Shown here piece after piece: positions 5,328 to 6,604 of a stretch of 6,604 nt of DNA. The stretch spans positions 1-6,604 of the forward strand of contig JBHHXI010000153.1 in assembly GCA_046756945.1 (NCBI GenBank), given 5' to 3'. A model generated the notes under the pieces. It was not told the origin of the DNA, ran no database searches, and was given only the letters and a program-made list of their open reading frames with translations. A program made the position numbers and the translations under genes. Within the stretch, counting starts at the first letter, position 1. Each line of letters starts with the position of its first letter. This stretch comes from JACZQZ01 sp046756945. GTDB lineage: Bacteria > Pseudomonadota > Alphaproteobacteria > Rhodospirillales > 2-02-FULL-58-16.

Positions 5328-6074
5328 ATGGCGGATTTGCGGGCGTGGCTCAAGGATTTCCGGTCCCCGCGGGCGGCTCCGCACTATCCGTCTGGCACGT
5401 TGCAGGGCCGGGGCCGGAGTGACACATCCCAATTCATGTGCGCTGAGGGACCCGAAGACGAGGGCGACGCCCCCGCCGCATCCCCGGGAACGGACGACCC
5501 GCCCGGCCTGCCTGCGCGCAGCCACGCTCCCGCCTCCCGAAGTCGTACGGAGGGCAGGTCGGCCGAGGCAGCCCGGCCCGCCGACGCCGGGGACGACGGG
5601 GACGCCTACAGGGCCTTTCAGGAAACGGTCAAGGGGACCAACATCAACCCCCAGACCCTTCTTGCCACCGACTATCTCAACCATTTCAACGAGATCGTCA
5701 TGACGCTGGAGATGATCCCCGACATGCCGGACCTCCTGGGCGACGCCAGGGGGTGGCGGCCGAAGACCTACCGGGAGCACTTTCAGGAAAGCGGTTTCGC
5801 CCACAGGGAACTGGCGATCGAGGCCTACGAGCACGTGCCGGCCAGGTTCCGCCAGCCCTTCGAGCTCACCATCGGGACCCTGAATAGCTTGATCGCCATG
5901 ACCCTGGAGCGTGCGGAAGCCACCGTGGCGGCGGGCCAGTTCGAGCGTCTGAAAAGCATCGTGAACGACGCGTCGGGGGCCATCCGCAGCCTCTTGGACT
6001 CGGCCGGCGCCATCATCCACGGTACCGCCCGCACCATGGAGCAGTCCGAAATCGACGCGCTGCTACGCCCCTAG
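5328..6074 (+). CDS. Conserved hypothetical helical protein with C-terminal EIDALL motif
   Basis: This is a 248-residue protein of unknown function. The ATG at 5328 follows a good Shine-Dalgarno (AAGAAGG, 9 nt spacing), but residues 15-95 are Pro/Ala/Gly/Arg-rich and look like a disordered linker or even non-coding sequence; a later ATG at 5436 would give 212 residues. The convincing part is residues 97-248, predicted mainly helical: TNINPQTLLATDYLNHFNEI, MIPDMPDLL, then AYEHVPARFRQPFELTIGTLNSLI, a charged helix (MTLERAEATVAAGQFERLKSIV) and LLDSAGAIIHGTARTMEQSEIDALLRP. I recall similar unannotated proteins in Rhodospirillales. The tail EQSEIDALL closely matches the N-terminal CheY-binding peptide of E. 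coli FliM (SQAEIDALL), hinting at a signalling or motility contact; this is inference. No signal peptide or membrane segment is seen. It is divergent from cimA, 41 nt away. Confidence 0.75.
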   Translation: MADLRAWLKDFRSPRAAPHYPSGTLQGRGRSDTSQFMCAEGPEDEGDAPAASPGTDDPPGLPARSHAPASRSRTEGRSAEAARPADAGDDGDAYRAFQETVKGTNINPQTLLATDYLNHFNEIVMTLEMIPDMPDLLGDARGWRPKTYREHFQESGFAHRELAIEAYEHVPARFRQPFELTIGTLNSLIAMTLERAEATVAAGQFERLKSIVNDASGAIRSLLDSAGAIIHGTARTMEQSEIDALLRP

Positions 6075-6122
6075 CAGGACGCTCCCGACGTCTTTAGCCA
6101 TTATCAAATAACGCAGGGCACA

Positions 6123-6158
6123 GAAAAGACCCGGCGCCTGGCGACGCCGAGTCTTCTC
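6123..6158. terminator. Probable bidirectional intrinsic terminator
   Basis: AAGACCCGGCG (6126-6136) pairs with CGCCGAGTCTT (6145-6155) with one mismatch around an 8-nt loop, and partial pairing continues outward. On the minus strand the GC-rich stem runs into TCTTTTCTGT, a usable U-tract; on the plus strand it is followed by TCTTCTC. It lies between the convergent genes ending at 6074 (plus) and 6203 (minus), as expected for a shared terminator. Confidence 0.65.
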
Positions 6159-6165
6159 ATGGGCA

Positions 6166-6188
6166 GATGGGGCGCCGAGCGCCCCATC
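6166..6188. other. Perfect 9-bp hairpin next to the terminator
   Basis: GATGGGGCG (6166-6174) and CGCCCCATC (6180-6188) are perfect reverse complements around the 5-nt loop CCGAG. It lies 7 nt beyond the probable terminator and 15 nt after the end of the minus-strand basic-protein gene. There is no U-tract, so it may protect the 3' end of that mRNA or add to termination. Function is inferred from position only. Confidence 0.7.
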
Positions 6189-6202
6189 GTGCATACCGGT
6201 CG

Positions 6203-6604
6203 TTAACGGGCAGAGAGTGCGCTGCGCCAGGAGCTGTTGCCCTTCGAACGCACCATAATTCTTTTGCGGGAACTCATCTTCCGGCGCCCCTTCACCGCGT
6301 GAGAGCGGGCGCGCTTGGGCAGAGCCCTTCTCGCCGTCGGCTTCCGGGCCACCCTCTTCTTGGCAACCTTCTTGCGGGCCGGCGAGCGCCGCTTGGCGGT
6401 CTTTTTGATGGTCCGCTTCTTGGCGACCTTCTTGCGGGAGACCGTACGCTTCTTGGCGGTCTTCTTGATGGTCCGCTTCTTGGCAACCTTCTTGCGGGAG
6501 ACCGTGCGCTTCTTGGCGGTCTTCTTGATGGTCCGCTTCTTGGCGACCTTCTTGCGGGAGACCGTGCGCTTCTTGGCGGTCTTCTTGATGGTCCGCTTCT
6601 TGGC
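6203..6604 (-). CDS. Lysine/arginine-rich repeat protein, histone H1-like (5' end outside window)
   Basis: The minus-strand frame is open from the window edge (codon 6602-6604) to the TAA at 6203-6205, giving the last 133 residues. It is built from 20-residue repeats of the form AKKRTIKKTAKKRTVSRKKV, with 11 of 20 residues basic. Three near-identical units are followed by a diverged one (TVSRKK replaced by SPARKK). A non-repeated basic tail follows: RKPTARRALPKRARSHAVKGRRK and then a Ser/Arg end SSWRSALSAR. Such compositions occur in bacterial histone H1-like proteins (AlgP/Hc1 type) that bind DNA or RNA non-specifically, so a nucleoid or nucleic-acid-binding role is likely but inferred from composition alone. 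Differences between neighbouring full repeats are synonymous, supporting real coding. The start, full repeat number and any folded N-terminal domain lie beyond the window. Confidence 0.75.
   Translation of the reverse strand, partial: AKKRTIKKTAKKRTVSRKKVAKKRTIKKTAKKRTVSRKKVAKKRTIKKTAKKRTVSRKKVAKKRTIKKTAKRRSPARKKVAKKRVARKPTARRALPKRARSHAVKGRRKMSSRKRIMVRSKGNSSWRSALSAR
6352..6604 (-). repeat. 60-bp tandem repeats inside the basic-protein gene
   Basis: The period is exactly 60 bp. Units beginning at 6421, 6481 and 6541 differ pairwise at only one or two positions, and the unit at 6361 is more diverged. The array continues past the window edge. Shorter internal repetition (GCTTCTTGGC and related words) is nested inside each unit. 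The repeat is coding and in frame, so it is neither CRISPR nor an intergenic repeat. Confidence 0.95.

Noticed and set aside
5324..5353. Possible cimA promoter on the minus strand (TTGAGC, 17 nt, CATTGT)
   Set aside because: The -10 box matches consensus at only 3 of 6 positions, and such matches are expected by chance; not strong enough to annotate.
3391..5703. A 770-codon plus-strand open frame antisense to cimA and trmJ
   Set aside because: It has His/Arg/Val/Gly-rich composition typical of a GC-driven shadow frame, with no recognisable domains; the minus strand here encodes two clear enzymes.
6292..6486. Alternative 64-codon minus-strand frame within the 60-bp repeats
   Set aside because: It gives an Arg/Pro/Ser-rich product in another frame; the AKK-type frame has the stop at 6203 and only synonymous changes between neighbouring units.
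6352..6604. CRISPR array
   Set aside because: The 60-bp units are contiguous without unique spacers and are translated in frame as a basic repeat protein.

Overview
The window reads as chromosomal DNA of a GC-rich alphaproteobacterium, probably Rhodospirillales-like. The basis is strong G/C preference at third codon positions, a Coq7-type di-iron hydroxylase for ubiquinone synthesis next to DsbB, a citramalate synthase paired with a TrmJ-type tRNA methyltransferase, and a conserved helical protein whose relatives I recall from that group. The genus cannot be fixed from this sequence. Most of the window is ordinary housekeeping sequence, with several repeat and accessory signals between the genes.

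Layout. (1) Positions 51-467, minus strand: a small HicBA toxin-antitoxin locus. The HicB antitoxin is intact (270-467); the HicA toxin (51-267) is broken by one extra base in a short C-run. (2) 595-681, minus strand: a complete tRNA-Leu(CAA) with encoded CCA, served by a near-consensus sigma-70 promoter at 709-736; hicBA lies just downstream of it. (3) 928-2615, plus strand: a compact operon of a YqaA/DedA-family membrane protein, DsbB and Coq7. An exact 24-bp tandem duplication just upstream carries the ribosome-binding site of the first gene. (4) 2616-2861: a convergent intergenic gap filled by nested inverted repeats with a long hairpin core, resembling a non-coding interspersed element. 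(5) 2862-5286, minus strand: cimA (citramalate synthase, isoleucine pathway) followed 4 nt later by trmJ; cimA ends in a 12-bp tandem repeat coding for (GADA)3. (6) 5328-6074, plus strand: a conserved hypothetical protein, divergent from cimA, ending in a FliM-like EIDALL tail. (7) 6075-6202: two consecutive hairpins between convergent genes, the first a plausible bidirectional terminator. (8) 6203 to the window edge, minus strand: the 3' part of a very lysine/arginine-rich histone-H1-like protein built on 60-bp (20-residue) near-identical repeats; its start lies outside the window.

How the genes connect: DsbB passes electrons from periplasmic disulfide formation to ubiquinone, and Coq7 performs a late ubiquinone hydroxylation, so the operon joins quinone supply to a quinone user. 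TrmJ modifies tRNA. I see no clear undescribed multi-gene system. The items most worth following up are the EIDALL-tailed hypothetical protein, the repeat-built basic protein, the nested inverted-repeat element and the disabled HicA.
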